From NCBI RefSeq assembly GCF_000321225.1, contig NW_004450402.1, forward strand, positions 864,043 through 928,042: a stretch of 64,000 nt of DNA, given 5' to 3'. Every line of letters starts with the position of its first letter. Positions within the stretch are counted from its first letter, which is position 1. The translations under genes were made by a program, and so were the position numbers. The stretch comes from Odobenus rosmarus divergens. Its lineage: Eukaryota; Chordata; Mammalia; Carnivora; Odobenidae. Of the stretch, positions 22,096-34,222 are shown one piece after another. Under the pieces are notes generated by a model. That model saw only the letters and a program-made list of their open reading frames with translations. It was not told the origin of the DNA and made no database searches.

Positions 22096-23675
22096 TTTCA
22101 GAAAACAATGATATCAGTAAGAAGAATCATTGTCTAATTACTGTGTTTCCTAATAGGAATTGGGGAAGTTATTTAGTAATCATGTATGACACATGATGTC
22201 ATAACCATAAGATATATTTTACAAAAAGCTTCAGAAATAATTTTTGTGTTTTGTTTGTGGTTTTAGCCTCAGGGATTAGAACATATATAGACTAACATAA
22301 AGTAAATATATTCAATGCTATTTGTAGGTAAATGGATAATGAATACTTTGAAGTTTGAGGTAGTAAACTAAGAGATATGAGTAACCAGGTAATAATTTTA
22401 CAACTCATTGAAATTTTAGTGTAAAAATTAGAAGCAGACAAGGAGGTTCTTGCAAGCAGCTGGCTATATAAATGATTTCCTATGTCGTAACCAATAATAC
22501 CTGAATAAAGTTCCCCTAGAAAGTAATGGAATGAAACTTATAAGAGATTGGATGATAAATGAAGGCAGCTTTCCTGCTTATTAATAAAGAAAGGCTACTT
22601 AACTGGCTTCTGTAAAGATATTCAAGGAAATATGAAAAGGACTGTAAAACAAAGTATTATTAAAAATGTTTCATACAAAAAAGCAGTTTATTGAACATAA
22701 TGCCCAGGAAATCTTTAGTAATAATATAATGGAAGATTAGGCTGCATCACTTTTTAACAGCTACTAGATTATGGATAACAAAATAAGTATTTTGATTTCC
22801 TTTCCCAGTTTATCCATGCATCTGAGATATTTACATGTCTGATGATTAAAAATAATTTAAAAGATAGAAAAAACAATAAGAATTACGAAGACTGAGTTTT
22901 TTTAACAGATTATTTTATCCTATTGAAAGTTCAAACATCATTCTCAATTATATTATTTCATCATGAGTTCTTTTTTACAACCTAGTAAGATGAACAAGAA
23001 TGCAAGAATTACTGCTCTTCTCTCACGAGGTCATAAAGTTTAGCCTCAGATAAAGGTCTGTTTACTCAATCACGGGCACACTTCTAGAGTATAAAACAGA
23101 GACATAAATTCAGGTCTTCTTTTTTTTAGCCAAGGTTTATTCACCAAGATTCCAACATATACATATAGGCAACGTATCCTAACAGACTGAAAAAAATGTT
23201 CATGTGCAATACCCCGTAATGACAAAGACCACGATTTCTTTGGAAATCTGTAAACCCCACTCACTAAAGAGCAGAGTAGTTATAAATTTTTGATTTGCAT
23301 GGATAGTTCATCAGAACATAGAAAAAGCTATAGACACGAATGCTATCCAGGACTTAATTTTTCAATCACATAGAATTCATTGGTTTTACACAAGTTATCA
23401 AGAACCTAGGAGGAAAATAAATACTCATATTAGAGATGATAATAGTCAAGAAAGTGGATAGGGCATGGTTTAACATGTGTTTAATTTCAATAAAACAGAT
23501 ATCAAAACCATCCATAAAAATGTACTGTATCTTGTTCCAGGCAGTGCTTAAAAGGGTATATCCACTGTTAATATCATTCAAGGTATATCTTAAAAATCTG
23601 TACATGTTACTGAAAATAAGGCATGATTCAAGTGTATCTGTGTGTGTGTGTGCACGCACGTGTTTGTGTCTGTAG
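22096..23675. other. Unrecognised AT-rich DNA
   Basis: No element recognised. A TG-rich run at 23637-23670 precedes the DNA transposon. The overlapping open frames at 23366-23675 on both strands have no domain. Confidence 0.5.
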
Positions 23676-23895
23676 CAGGGGTCAGCAAACTACTACCCAC
23701 GGAATAAATTTAGCCTGCTGCTTATTTTTATAAATAAAGTTTTATTGGAATACAGCCAACCTAATAATTTAGATATTTTCTATGAGCTGCTTTCATGCTA
23801 TAAATGTTGAGTTAACAAGTTGAAACACAGAATTTATGGCCCTTAAATTCTAAGCATTTACTGACACTTTACAGAAAAAAGTTTACTGAACCTTG
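23676..23895 (+). mobile_element. Nonautonomous DNA transposon, hAT-like
   Basis: About 220 bp with inverted ends: caggggtcagcaaact at the left and agtttactgaaccttg (inverse reads caaggttcagtaaact) at the right, plus an internal 'aaagttttattggaatacag' block. This is a common mammal-wide element type; I cannot name the subfamily with confidence. The flanking 8-mers do not match convincingly, so the target duplication has decayed. Confidence 0.75.
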
Positions 23896-24149
23896 ATGTA
23901 TGGCAATCTAGATCTAGATATAAGGAAACAAGTTGGAAAGCTACTGTAGCAATGTAGGTGATACTTGGTAGGTTATGAGGCATGAAGGAGGGAGAATGGT
24001 ATATTGTGAAATACAATTACAATTTGCTCTGGAGTGTTCCCTATGGAGTGCTTGCTTTTGTATACATTCACTGGCAGAGGTTTACCTGCAGAATTTGAAT
24101 TATCTACAGAGGGCTGATTGATCTGTTGTTTGAATGTCACCTTATATTT

Positions 24150-24235
24150 ATGATTTAATTGGCCCTGAGGGTGACCTTGACATCAGGGTTTTGGAGAGTG
24201 ATTCTAATCTATAATCAAGTTGAAACTACCGCTTT
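24150..24235 (-). mobile_element. MER5A-like remnant, antisense
   Basis: The complementary strand reads like a diverged MER5A with 'attagaatcac' and 'gccaattaaatca'. Short and weak. Confidence 0.35.
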
Positions 24236-24844
24236 GGTATATGTATCATTTTAGAGATATTTAGACATAGGATTACCCTTAGCTTACTTTATGATGAATT
24301 TCATGCTTACACCATATTGAAGTAACCAGGCTTTCTATACTTTTGCATGTTACTGCTTCACACATCACTTTTCAAAGTGCAGGTAATGTCCTTAAAATAA
24401 TGTGTTATGCAGTAAAATGTTTTAAATATATTGTTTTTCTATATGAAAATTCTCAGCCTCGGCTATTGTTGCAACATTATCAAGTAGTCAGAGGCTTACA
24501 TCTATAACAGAAATCACTTTTGTAATTTCTGTGAATGCAGCCATAACAAAAGACTGAGTTGTGTTGTATTAGCTCCTCATATACTGTGAACAGGGTTATA
24601 GAAAGATTTTCTGAAGTACTGAACACTTAGTAGAGCTTTGAAGAATATACTACAGTCATCTCTTGATTTACACATCAGAGGCACGGTTGGAAAATTTGCT
24701 GCCTATTAAAACCTTTCAAAAATCATGTGTGCTTATATGTGCAATGGAATTAGATACTTTTGGATCATTTCAAAAGGGTTTTTCACTTATGTATATATCC
24801 AAAGATCATTCTTAAAGGTGTCCGTGATAGAGGAAATATGTCCT

Positions 24845-24995
24845 TGTGTAGGACTGTCCTCAACATTATAGAGGCTTAGCAGCTTTGGTTCTCTATCAGC
24901 AGCACTCTCCAATGAGTGGGAAAATCATAAGTGTACCAAGTTTTCAAAACGCTCCTTAGGATCGTCTAGTGCCACTTGTATTGAAAACCACAGGC
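24845..24995 (-). mobile_element. MER20-like remnant, antisense
   Basis: The complementary strand begins 'cctgtggttttcaatac' (MER20 starts with a cagtggttctcaac-like end) and contains blocks similar to the agtgctgctg and taagcctcta parts. Strongly diverged; weaker than the copy at 30.4 kb. Confidence 0.35.
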
Positions 24996-26269
24996 ATAAA
25001 TGATCTAATTGTACATTATACTGTTGTGATTGGTTTTATGCTCGGGATCATATTTCAACATCAGAGCTGAATCAATCAAGAAATCATGTTTATTGAAGCT
25101 ACTCATGTATTGAAGTACATGAATCTATTTTCTGTTCTTTGAATGTCTACCGTTTGCAAGTACTGGAGATGCATGGTTATCTGAGAGTTCCAGTATAATG
25201 CATCTGTGAATGTTCAGATACCTGCTGAAGGTCAAACATCATGTCACTGGCACACCAGGGTCAGCTGTAGTAAGTATGATGACCTAAAATGGGATGGAGA
25301 AGTACACAACACCCCAGGGAAGTGAACATTCAATATTTTGGAACAGAAACTCATGTGAAACTTCCAGGTCCAGCACCTAAGACATCTACTGTTTGTGATT
25401 TCAGAACATATGAACAAATAGACAACAGCCTTCTTGGGAAAGAGTTCTAAGTACAGAATGGAAAATTCACATATCTGGGCAGAACTGAGAGAATCAATTA
25501 CCAAATATGAAATTTCAGATCTGCCAAGATTTGTTTGACTTCATATAAAATTCATCTAAAAGAGACAGTCTGTGATACAGTGGTGAAAGACATGTATTCA
25601 TCAGAACAAAAGATCTATTAACCCTCTAAGCATGATCAATGGGGTCAGTGAAGGTATCCAGGAACATACCCTCTTGGGCATTTTTCTTGTCTAAGCACTA
25701 GTTCAGAGTGGAGAGTACACAAGATAAATTACAATAAGAATGTAAGGAGGAAAATGGTAACATCTTTTTTTTACACAGACTCCTTTCTATTCACCATCTT
25801 GACTGGATTTTTGGCCCCACTCAGTGTGAACATTTGTGTCAAGTTGTCTGACTATTCCAAGGTCTCTTCTAAAAATATCCGTAAATACGCAAAGTACCCT
25901 TCTTCCTAAATGATGTTTTCCTACCACTGGAAGAGAATATTACACAGATGATCTGATCATGAAACAAGAAAGAACATATTGTGAAAAGGACGTCTTAGAG
26001 ACAAAAGCATTTAGAAAAGAAAGGTAGTTTACTAGTAAAGATTGTGTGCAGAAGTATACAAACATATCAAGCATTCACAAGATTCAAAAAGGAACCGCGT
26101 TTGTGGATGGTCTGTTCATAATGGAAAACCAGCAATTTTCTTCCATGATATTCTCATCTGCAAAAAAATTATCACATATTTTCAGGTATCAGCCGCTCAA
26201 AAGTAAGGAGAAAAGTTGTTTCAGTTATATACTGAGTGACTGACAGAATATGCTCCTTTTTAAAGCCTA
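24996..26269. other. Unrecognised DNA
   Basis: No gene or element recognised. The 86-codon minus-strand open frame at 25244-25504 has no recognisable domain. Confidence 0.45.
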
Positions 26270-27560
26270 ATTTCCACCATACCCCAACACTTAAAAATTT
26301 TCCATTTGCCCGTTGAAATATACATTATGTCATCAATACAATTATTTATGTCCTCAGCCCCTTCTCTGATCATATTTTTCTTTTCAATTTAACTAAGTCT
26401 GATTCTCCTTTGAGGTCGCATAGTCCCTATAAATTCCCTTAGATTGCAGGTGTTTGCTTTCTCAAATTCCTCATATCAATAGTCCAGATCTGTATTTTTC
26501 CCACTGCTCATTACTATTTTCATTCTACTTTTTCCATTTTCTCTTTAAAACCATCCAGTTTTGAATCTCATATCAAAAACTCACTTCCTCCTTAATGTAG
26601 TCATGTACAAATCTCTGGGTAACTCCTCATTTGTCCAAAATATTAAGTCCTATCTCAGGATCAGTTTCTCCAGCACTACTCTTATAATTGTCAATGGCAT
26701 ACTGACCTCAGTTCCTTGAAGAGTTCTCAAAAGGTCATGTTCTCCAACTGCCTCAACCACTTACTTCTGTGGCTACACCCTAGTCCTTATAACTACCAAT
26801 AATGGTAACCACTCCATAACATCAATTTCAAAATTCCCATGACCAACATCTCCAATCATTTCATTTAATCCAGACTCCAACAGTAATTTAGAGCCCCATC
26901 GTGAACTGTATTTGATTTATTATCTTATCCATGTCCTTTCCCTTCACTTTAGTAATCTTTTGCCTCTTTGCCTAGCTAAACTCAATGGTCCATCTTCATA
27001 ATCATTCCTTTCCATATACTTTCAACTCCTTATTTCCTCTCTTGCTTTATCACAGTCTCATGGCAAAACCACATCTATGTTTAATTCCAATCTGCACTTG
27101 TCACACATTAGCACCCATAAAACTAAGTATGACTGAAGGAAAACAGAACTACACAGTTTAGTTATGCTGCTCAGTAATAACACAGTTCTTGCCTTGTCCT
27201 TGCCCATTCATTATCTTGCACTATCAACAAATATTTCCTATTTTTTCTTTCTCTTCAAATTTCCAAGTCTTCTTGCAATAATCACTCTCCCCTGATGATC
27301 TTACTTCCTACCTTATTGACAATATAGAAGTAAATTTAAGAGAATTTTCTTTAGCTTCTATCACTATATTTATTCATCCACCTACATCTTGCTATGTACA
27401 CTGTTTTTTTTTTACTTTCACTAAGAATAAATTGTTCAAGTTCCTAGCAAAGTTCAACCTTTTCACTTTTTTACTAGATCCCATCCCTCCCTCTCCTGAA
27501 TCCACTTTCGTTTCCCAACTGGATTATTCCTATTAGCATACAAACCTTCTGTAATATCTC
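26270..27560 (+). mobile_element. Possible L2 internal region, sense
   Basis: Purine-poor strand with dense CTCC/CCACT words, as in the L2 ORF2 coding strand, which is pyrimidine-rich. It parallels the region before the L2 3' end at 44.5-45.4 kb: both have a GGCAAAACC block (27061 and 44843), 'tttctcttcaaat' (27248 and 45038) and a CATCTAC/CACCTAC block (27377 and 45147). The assignment is by composition and block order only. Confidence 0.4.
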
Positions 27561-28230
27561 CCACATTCATAAGGACTGTGGCAGCAGCTTAGTTCTGATT
27601 ATTTACACATTATCTCTTGGAAAACATAGAAAACAACAAAGATGACAACAAACAACCAACACCACAACAAAATCCACAAAGTTCATATCATAAGAAGGCT
27701 CCCTAGGAAATAGATTCCAAAATGGAGAATGGTAAGCAGGAGGTTTTATTGGACAGTGTTCTCAGGATTAACACTTATAAGGAGTAGACAGTAGGATTAG
27801 GCAGAGGAAGAAGTTGAAATGTGATGTAGTTGCAACAGAAGCCTAGTTATCTACAGAGGAATGTGATAGAGGTCACACGTCTTCATGGTTGTTCTAAAAC
27901 AAGGCAAGACATTTGGGCTTTTATATTATCATGTTCCTTAGTCATTGGATGTAAGCAGCCCTTGGAGAGAAGCATAACCCCTCGTGAGCCAAGTCCCTTT
28001 AGCAGAGTACAATTCCTGGAGAGAAACTCAATGTTACCTGGAAGGATGTGTGTCTTTGTTTTAAAGGGATATCTGGGTGGCACACCATAGCAAGAGCTAC
28101 ACTAAACTTTCAGCAAAGATAGGACACGGGAAATTTGCAAACACCAAATTTTGTTTAAAATCTGCCCAAGGCAGAAGTAAACAGGAAACCCATATGGGTG
28201 ATCCTCTCTCTCTTTCACATCCCCAAAAAA
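27561..28230. other. Unrecognised DNA
   Basis: No element recognised with confidence. The overlapping open frames 27830-28090 (plus) and 27883-28083 (minus) show no domain. Confidence 0.45.
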
Positions 28231-28234
28231 ACTG

Positions 28235-29085
28235 AAGAGTATCCACCGCTTACCATCTCCTCCACTAGTACCCATGTCCAAGTAATTAATTTTAAAAAAT
28301 CATCCGAAACAGGGGTGCCTGGGTGGCTCAGCCAGTTAAGCGTCTGACTCTTGATTTTGGCTCAGGTAATGATCTCAGAGTCTTGAGATGGAGCCCCACA
28401 TTGGGTTCCGCACTCAGTGGGGAGTTTGCTTAAGATTCTCTCTTTCCCTCTCGCCTGCCCCCTCCCCCTCCCCCTCCACTTGCGTGCTCTCTCTCTCTCA
28501 AATAAATAAGTAAATCTTAAAAAAAAAATCTGAAATAGAGCAATAGCCTCCTGACTGATCTCTGACTACCACTCTCTCCACTTCATTTAATTCTTATTAC
28601 AGAAAATTGAGTGATTTTGTTAAAATATGTTAGTTATTAGCTATTTTTACCTCCCTTTTCAAAACCTCCAATCTCATTCAGACTAAAAGATAAAAGTCCT
28701 TACTTATCTGGGCCTCAAAGGCTCCCTGCATGATATAACCCTATATACTGTGCCCCCCTCATTGCCACATATATTTTTTGCTACTTGATCTTACTGTCCG
28801 TACTGTTCCTGGAACGTTCAGACATATTTCTGCCTCTCAGAGCATTTTCCTAATTGCTATGTCCTGTCTCTGGTATGTCTTCTCCCAGAAAACAGCATTA
28901 CTCACCCCACATCTCCTTCTGATCTTTATTCCAATCACCTTCTCAGTGAGCCCTTCCCTAGTAGCTCTATATTAATTTGTTAAAACCTGAAGAAACTTAA
29001 TACTAAATATTTCAGTCAATGTTTTCATTGTCTATGTCCTTCAACTAGAAGAGTAGCCAGAAATAATTCCTAATTATTTTCTTAC
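28235..29085 (+). mobile_element. L2 ORF2 end and 3' UTR, sense, split by a SINE
   Basis: Blocks before the SINE (accatctcctccactagtac, 'ccatgtccaagta') and after it (caatagcctcctgactgatc, 'tgagtgattttgttaaaata', 'aaaacctccaatctcattca', 'gactaaaagataaaagtcct', 'ttctcagtgagcccttccct') follow the L2 order, so the SINE at 28312 lies inside the L2. The 65-codon frame at 28778 is part of the repeat. Confidence 0.72.
28312..28528 (+). mobile_element. CAN-SINE, sense, inserted in L2
   Basis: Head ggggtgcctgggtggctcag, then 'ggctcaggtaatgatctcag', a CT-rich run at 28435-28500 and an (AAATA)n/A tail. The tail merges with host A-rich DNA, so the duplication (around aaatcatccgaaacag and aaatctgaaatag) is only approximate. 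Confidence 0.92.
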
Positions 29086-29099
29086 TCTCATAGTAGACA

Positions 29100-29590
29100 T
29101 GTGATCCCTAAAATTTGCCTCTATCATCAAAATATATCTTGAATCTTTTTGCCATGGCCATTACTACTACTCTCCTCCAAGCCACCCCATCACCTTTGCC
29201 TAGAATGTTGCATTCTCCTCCCAACTGCTCTTGGTATTTCTCTTCCTTCCTAACCCCTACCACACAAACATTTCTGTTTCTTCCCCACAGAGCTGGCAGA
29301 GTGATAGAGTGATATTTTGAAAATATAAATAAGATCATATCATTGCCCTGCATAAAAGCTTAGAAGCATCTTCCTTGGAAAGAAAACTTAAAATTTTCAG
29401 CGTGTCCCAGAAGGTTCTGTCTACTCTTTTAACTCCATTCCTTATCACTCTTCTCCTCACTCATTTCACTAGAATGTAAAACGTATAAGGTAGGAAAGTG
29501 ATTTATGCTTCTTTTGTCTATTTCTGTATGACTGGTGCTTAAAAAGACATATAGAGTGTGACAAGAGCTTGATTAATATTGTTGAATTTA
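29100..29590 (+). mobile_element. L2 ORF2 end and 3' UTR, sense, second copy
   Basis: Starts further upstream in L2 (aatatatcttgaatcttttt, 'ctcctccaagccacc') and runs to 'agatcatatcattgccctgc', 'tagaatgtaaaacg' and the terminus-like 'attaatattgttgaattta'. It follows the preceding L2 copy in the same orientation. Confidence 0.68.
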
Positions 29591-30010
29591 GTTCTTCTCA
29601 CCCGTATTTTCATATTCTTTCTTCTGTGTCACATGGTACTTCCCAAAACTGGCTTCAACAATCCTTTCCATTCCACTTCCCCTTTTCACAAGGTGACCTA
29701 ACATTCCTCCTATCAGAAAGTGAAATTATGTTTCCTTTCCTTGGAATGTAGATAGAACTGTTACTAGAGCAAAAGTGACACTACGTGACCTACAAGCCTA
29801 GGTCATTAAAAGCACTACAACTCTTTCCTGATTTTCTTGAAACATTCATTCTTAGAACTCAGCCATCGTACTGTAAGGAAACCTGAATAGTACATAGGAA
29901 AGCCCACCTGTTGAAGAACTGACATAACAGCTTCAAGTCCCAATTGAGTTTCCTGAAATTGTGAGTGACTTATCTTGAACAGAACATTATCTATACTTTT
30001 TCAATATTTG
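29591..30010. other. Unrecognised DNA
   Basis: Nothing recognised. The 60-codon frame 29569-29751 shows no domain. Confidence 0.45.
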
Positions 30011-30155
30011 TCACCACCTTTACTTGAATTATTTAATTTGATCTTCACAATCTTTTTATAAAATAATCACTATGATTCCTATAACAACGGTAAATAAGAA
30101 AACATTTGAAAATTAAAATGACTTGTTTAAAGTCACCTCAGTGGGTAGAATTCTA
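30011..30155 (-). mobile_element. MIR-like remnant, antisense
   Basis: Order resembles antisense MIR: 'tttaatttgatcttcacaat', 'aataatcactatgattccta', 'aaaatgacttgtttaaagtc'. Highly diverged. Confidence 0.4.
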
Positions 30156-30407
30156 GAAATAATAAGCAGCTATGATTAATACCACCTTTGATTACAGAAA
30201 AAGATGTATTTGATATTTAGACTAGAAAGTTATGTTGGAGTTGAAATAATGGCCTAAATGTCACCCTCAGAGGTTTGATTTTTATTCATTAAGTAATGGA
30301 TCATCTTTAGTGAGTATCAGAGAAGTGTTATAAATATTTTAAGTATATTAAGAAAATAACTGGTATGGGAAGGCATGAAGTTTATAGGAGAAAACATTAT
30401 ATTATAG

Positions 30408-30637
30408 TAGTGATTTTCAACTAGGGACAATTTTGCCCTCCCCCTTACCCTCTGGAGGACATGCGGCAATGTCTGGAGACATCTTTGATTGACACAACTG
30501 GGTATGAGATGCTACTGGAATCAAATGGATAGGGGCCAGAGATACTGCAAAATGTACTATAATACATAGAACAAATTCTTATGAAAAGAATTCTTTAATT
30601 GAAAGTGTTATTGGTGCTAAGGTTGAGGAAATCCCTG
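30408..30637 (+). mobile_element. MER20 (hAT nonautonomous DNA transposon)
   Basis: Left end tagtgattttcaactaggga, internal 'ggcaatgtctggagacatct', 'gatgctactgg' and 'ggccagagatactgc', right end 'gaggttgaggaaatccctg'-like. The flanks are tattatag at 30400-30407 and tattataa at 30638-30645, a 7-of-8 match to the 8-bp target duplication expected of hAT elements. Confidence 0.9.
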
Positions 30638-30645
30638 TATTATAA

Positions 30646-31132
30646 AGTTGATATCCCCTAGTTTGTCCTCATCTGGCACCTATTACTTCTGAATTATACT
30701 TAAAATACTGTATAATTACTCTTGCTTTCCCACAAGCCTGCACAAAACCAAAGTACAAAAATGTCCAGTTCCTCTTAATAGCCACAGCTCTTACCTCATG
30801 GCAAATAATTGATGGGTGACTGCTGATGTGAACTGAATTTGGGTAATGAGATCCTAAACTAAGACAGTAGAACTGGGAATTAAAAAAAGAAGAAAGCTGA
30901 TATGAAAACATTGAAAAATTAGAATCACTATGATTTGGCAATTGATAAAGATGATAAAGGAGAGTTTAGCATTAAAAAATTTTGACAAATAAGCAGATAG
31001 AGAATAAATTCAAAAATAAAAGATTTTCAAATTGAATTTAATAAAAATAAATTAAAAAATAAAATAAATTTTTCAAATTGAAAAAGTTTTATTTAGTTGC
31101 TAGGAGAATTAGGTTGTTTAATAGACAGGAAC
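30646..31132. other. Unrecognised DNA ending in A-rich low complexity
   Basis: No element recognised. 30985-31085 is A/T-only low complexity with aaataaaata words. Confidence 0.5.
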
Positions 31133-31146
31133 AAAAACAAGTCTCA

Positions 31147-31582
31147 CAAACAAACTGAGGGTTGCTGGAGTGGTGGGGGGAGGGAGGGATTGGGTGGCTG
31201 GGGGATAGACATCGGGGAGGGTATGTGCTATGGTGAGCACTGTGAATTGTACAAGACTGATGAATCACGGATCTGTACTTCTGAAACAAATAATGCAATA
31301 TATGTTAAGAAAAAAAAAGAAGATAGCAGGAGGGGAAGAATGAAGGGGAGTAAGTCGGAGGGGGAGACGAACCATTAGAGACGATGGACTCTGAAAAACA
31401 AACTGAGGGTTCTAGAGGGGAGGAGGGTGGGGGGATGGGTTAGCCTGGTGATAGGTATTAAAGAGGGCACATTCTGCGTGGAGCACTAGGTGTTATGCAC
31501 AAACAATGAATCATGGAACACTGCATCAAAAACTAATGATGTAATGTATGGTGGTTAACATAACAATAAAAAAATACTAAAA
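31147..31582 (+). mobile_element. 5'-truncated young carnivore L1, 3' UTR only, with TSD
   Basis: Flanked by perfect 14-bp duplications aaaaacaagtctca at 31133-31146 and 31583-31596, so this is a single insertion. It holds two related 3' UTR modules. Module 1 is aaactgagggttgctggagt to an internal A-run at about 31310. Module 2 starts near 31379 with 'acgatggactctgaaaaac', then aaactgagggttctagaggg, and runs to the tail at 31582. The 93-codon frame 31097-31378 is non-genic. Confidence 0.92.
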
Positions 31583-31694
31583 AAAAACAAGTCTCAATTG
31601 TGTAAGAGTGTTCAGAATGATCAATGAGAATTATTGCATCATCTATAACTATGAAGCTATGGTAAAGTATGAGATTGTCTAGGGAGATTGTATA

Positions 31695-31815
31695 GAGCTA
31701 AAAAGAATTTCTGCATGGAGCACTGGGTGTTTTGCGCAAACAGTGAATCATGGAACACTACATCAAAAACTAATGATGTAATGTATGGTGATTAACATAA
31801 CATAGTAATAAAAAA
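31695..31815 (+). mobile_element. 5'-truncated young carnivore L1, distal 3' UTR
   Basis: Begins about 'ctgcatggagcactgggtgt' and matches the last ~110 bp of the element ending at 31582 (for example caaaaactaatgatgtaatg), followed by an A-rich tail. Severely truncated; no clear target duplication. Confidence 0.88.
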
Positions 31816-31946
31816 ATGAAAAAAAGTATAAAATCTTGAAAAAAAATAATATCGGCTGAAGACAAATCCCTTGAGAATACCTATATTGTACTTAAGATGT
31901 GGCTGGTGGAAGAGTAGCAAGATGAGTCTTAAGAGTATTAGTCAGA

Positions 31947-32130
31947 GGGTGTCTGGGTGGCTTAGTTGGTTAAGCATCTGCCTTTGGCTCAGGTCATGAT
32001 TCCAGCATCCCAGGATCCAGCCCCGCATCGGGCTCCCTGCTCAGCGAAGGGCCTGCCTCTCTCCCTCTGCTGCTCCCCCTGATTGTGCGCTCTCTCTGTC
32101 TGTCAAGTAAATATATAAAATCTTTAAGAT
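31947..32130 (+). mobile_element. CAN-SINE, sense, with TSD
   Basis: Head gtgtctgggtggcttagttg, 'ggctcaggtcatgattccag', CT-rich run and an aaataTataaaatcttt-like tail. Target duplication tattagtcaga at 31936-31946 and 32136-32146. Confidence 0.93.
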
Positions 32131-32146
32131 GAGATTATTAGTCAGA

Positions 32147-32584
32147 AAAATAGAAGGAAAACAAGAGTGCTGTAACATAAAGCTGCAGAGAAATCAAGTA
32201 AAATAAATATCCAGAGATCATTATGTAAAGCAATTAAGTCTTAACTGAAATTAAATGCCACAAAAATATTTTAAATGCATGAAGATTATTAAGTGATTAA
32301 TATCAATCCTTCCCCTTATCATTATTTAGTTTTATGTAAAAGGGTCACAGTCCAGTCTATTTTAAAATGCATCAAAATCATGATATTTACCTCACTAGAC
32401 CTCTTCCTGAAACATACATAAAGGTGAATCTGTCAGCTAGAGTCAGTTTATTTCCTTCTCAGCTTTAGTTACTGTGTTTCCTCTGTAATCACAGTTATAA
32501 ATACATTCAGAAATTCTGACCTACATGAATGCATATACTAAAAATTCAAATTTTGTTATGGAAGGATAAGCATTATTTAAAAAA
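32147..32584. other. Unrecognised AT-rich DNA
   Basis: No element or gene recognised. Confidence 0.5.
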
Positions 32585-33467
32585 ATATTTAATTGAAGCA
32601 AATATACAGAAAGCGCACACACCATACTTACATAGATCAATGACTCTCAGACTTTCTTGTACACTGGTAGAGAAATAGATCATAATCAGCACCCCAGAGG
32701 GCTTTCTGCGTTTTTTGCAGTCACTATCCTGTACACTACAATCTTTTTCCTGACTTATAACACCACAGATTTGTTTACCCATTTTGAAATTTATGTAAAT
32801 AAAATCACAGGATGCAAATTTTTGTGTGTCTGGCTTCTTTAGCTCAATATTACATTTGAGATTCATCCATAATTTGTGTCTTCAGTTTTGGGAAATGAAC
32901 ATTTCTGTATATGTAACTGGTCAACCCATGTATGTATTTCTAGTGGATGTATCAGTGGTAGTGGCTTTGATGGATCATAAGGCATACAGACATTTAGTTC
33001 TAATAGATGCTGCCAAAGAGTTTTACAGAGAGGTGGTATCAAGGCAAACATTCACCAGCTGTGTATTACAGTATTGGTTCCTCCAAACCCTGGATTTGTT
33101 TGGTTTTGTCTTTTTCATTTTATCCATCTGGTGTCTGTGTAGCAGTGTCACATTGTGCTTTTATTTTGTATTTCTCTCTTAATAAAATTGAGCACATTTT
33201 TTTCAAAGATATCCTGGGTATTTAGATGTTTCTTTTGTAAAATGCTAGCTTAATCTTTTTTCCTTTTTTTCTTACTTTATGAAACTTTTATTAATTATTA
33301 GTATTTACTTATATATTCTGGATGTAAGGATTTTGTTGAGTATGGGCCTTGCAAATGCTTTCTCCCTACTCTGTACATTCTGTAGCTTTTAATTAGGCCT
33401 TTTGATGGACATAGATTCTTGATTCTGATATAGTTCAATTTTTTTTCTTTATGGTTACTTATTTCTT

Positions 33468-33512
33468 GTGTGTGTGTGTGTGTATGTGTGTGTGTGTGAA
33501 AGAGAGAGAGAG
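33468..33512. repeat. (GT)n/(GA)n microsatellite
   Basis: GT units with one TA interruption, followed by a GA run (agagagagagag). Confidence 0.9.
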
Positions 33513-34167
33513 ATTTAGGAATCTTTGCATACTCTTAAGGTGAAGAAGTTGTTCTATATTTATTTTTCTCTAAAAGCTTTATTACTTTACCTTTTATATT
33601 TAGGTCTGGAATCCTCCTGGAGCTGGCTTTTGTGTAGAGTTAGAGGTTGAAGTGTCTTTGTTTTAATTCTACATTTTGGTATCCAATTGGCCTAACACAT
33701 TTGGTTTAAAAGACTATTTTTTACCTGAAGTAGCACGGTGTCACTTTTTTCATAAATCAGGGGATCATTTCATGGACTCCTAGTCTGTGTCACTAGTCAG
33801 TGTATCAATCCCTGGAGTAATTCAGTATCTTAATTTTTATATCCATCTTTCTATTTATCTACCCATTTATTCATATACATACATAAATTATTATACAGTA
33901 TATATGTATTATATATGTGTATGTGTGAATAGATAGAAAAATATCTAGAAGTATACTTCTTTTAGTCTTGGTGATCTTCTCAAGATTGCTTTAACTTTTC
34001 TTGGTCATTTGCATTTCATATGATTTTTATAGTAAGATTTGATTTACATATGCACACAACCATTGGGATTTTTAATGACTTGGTGTTACATGTATAGATC
34101 AATTTGGGGAGAACTGACATCTTTATAATATTATTTTCAAGTCAATTTTTTAGGTCTTCTTTAAAGT

Positions 34168-34222
34168 ATCCATAAATATATATGTACATATGTATATACA
34201 CACATATGTGTATATATACATT
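34168..34222. repeat. TA/CA low-complexity repeat
   Basis: Alternating TATA, TACA and CACA words with dyad symmetry around 34195 (acatatgtatatacacacat). Confidence 0.8.

Noticed and set aside
32826..33182. 118-codon plus-strand frame with hydrophobic stretches
   Set aside because: It overlies an antisense ancient L1 3' region; the T-rich strand gives Phe/Leu/Val-rich translation by composition.
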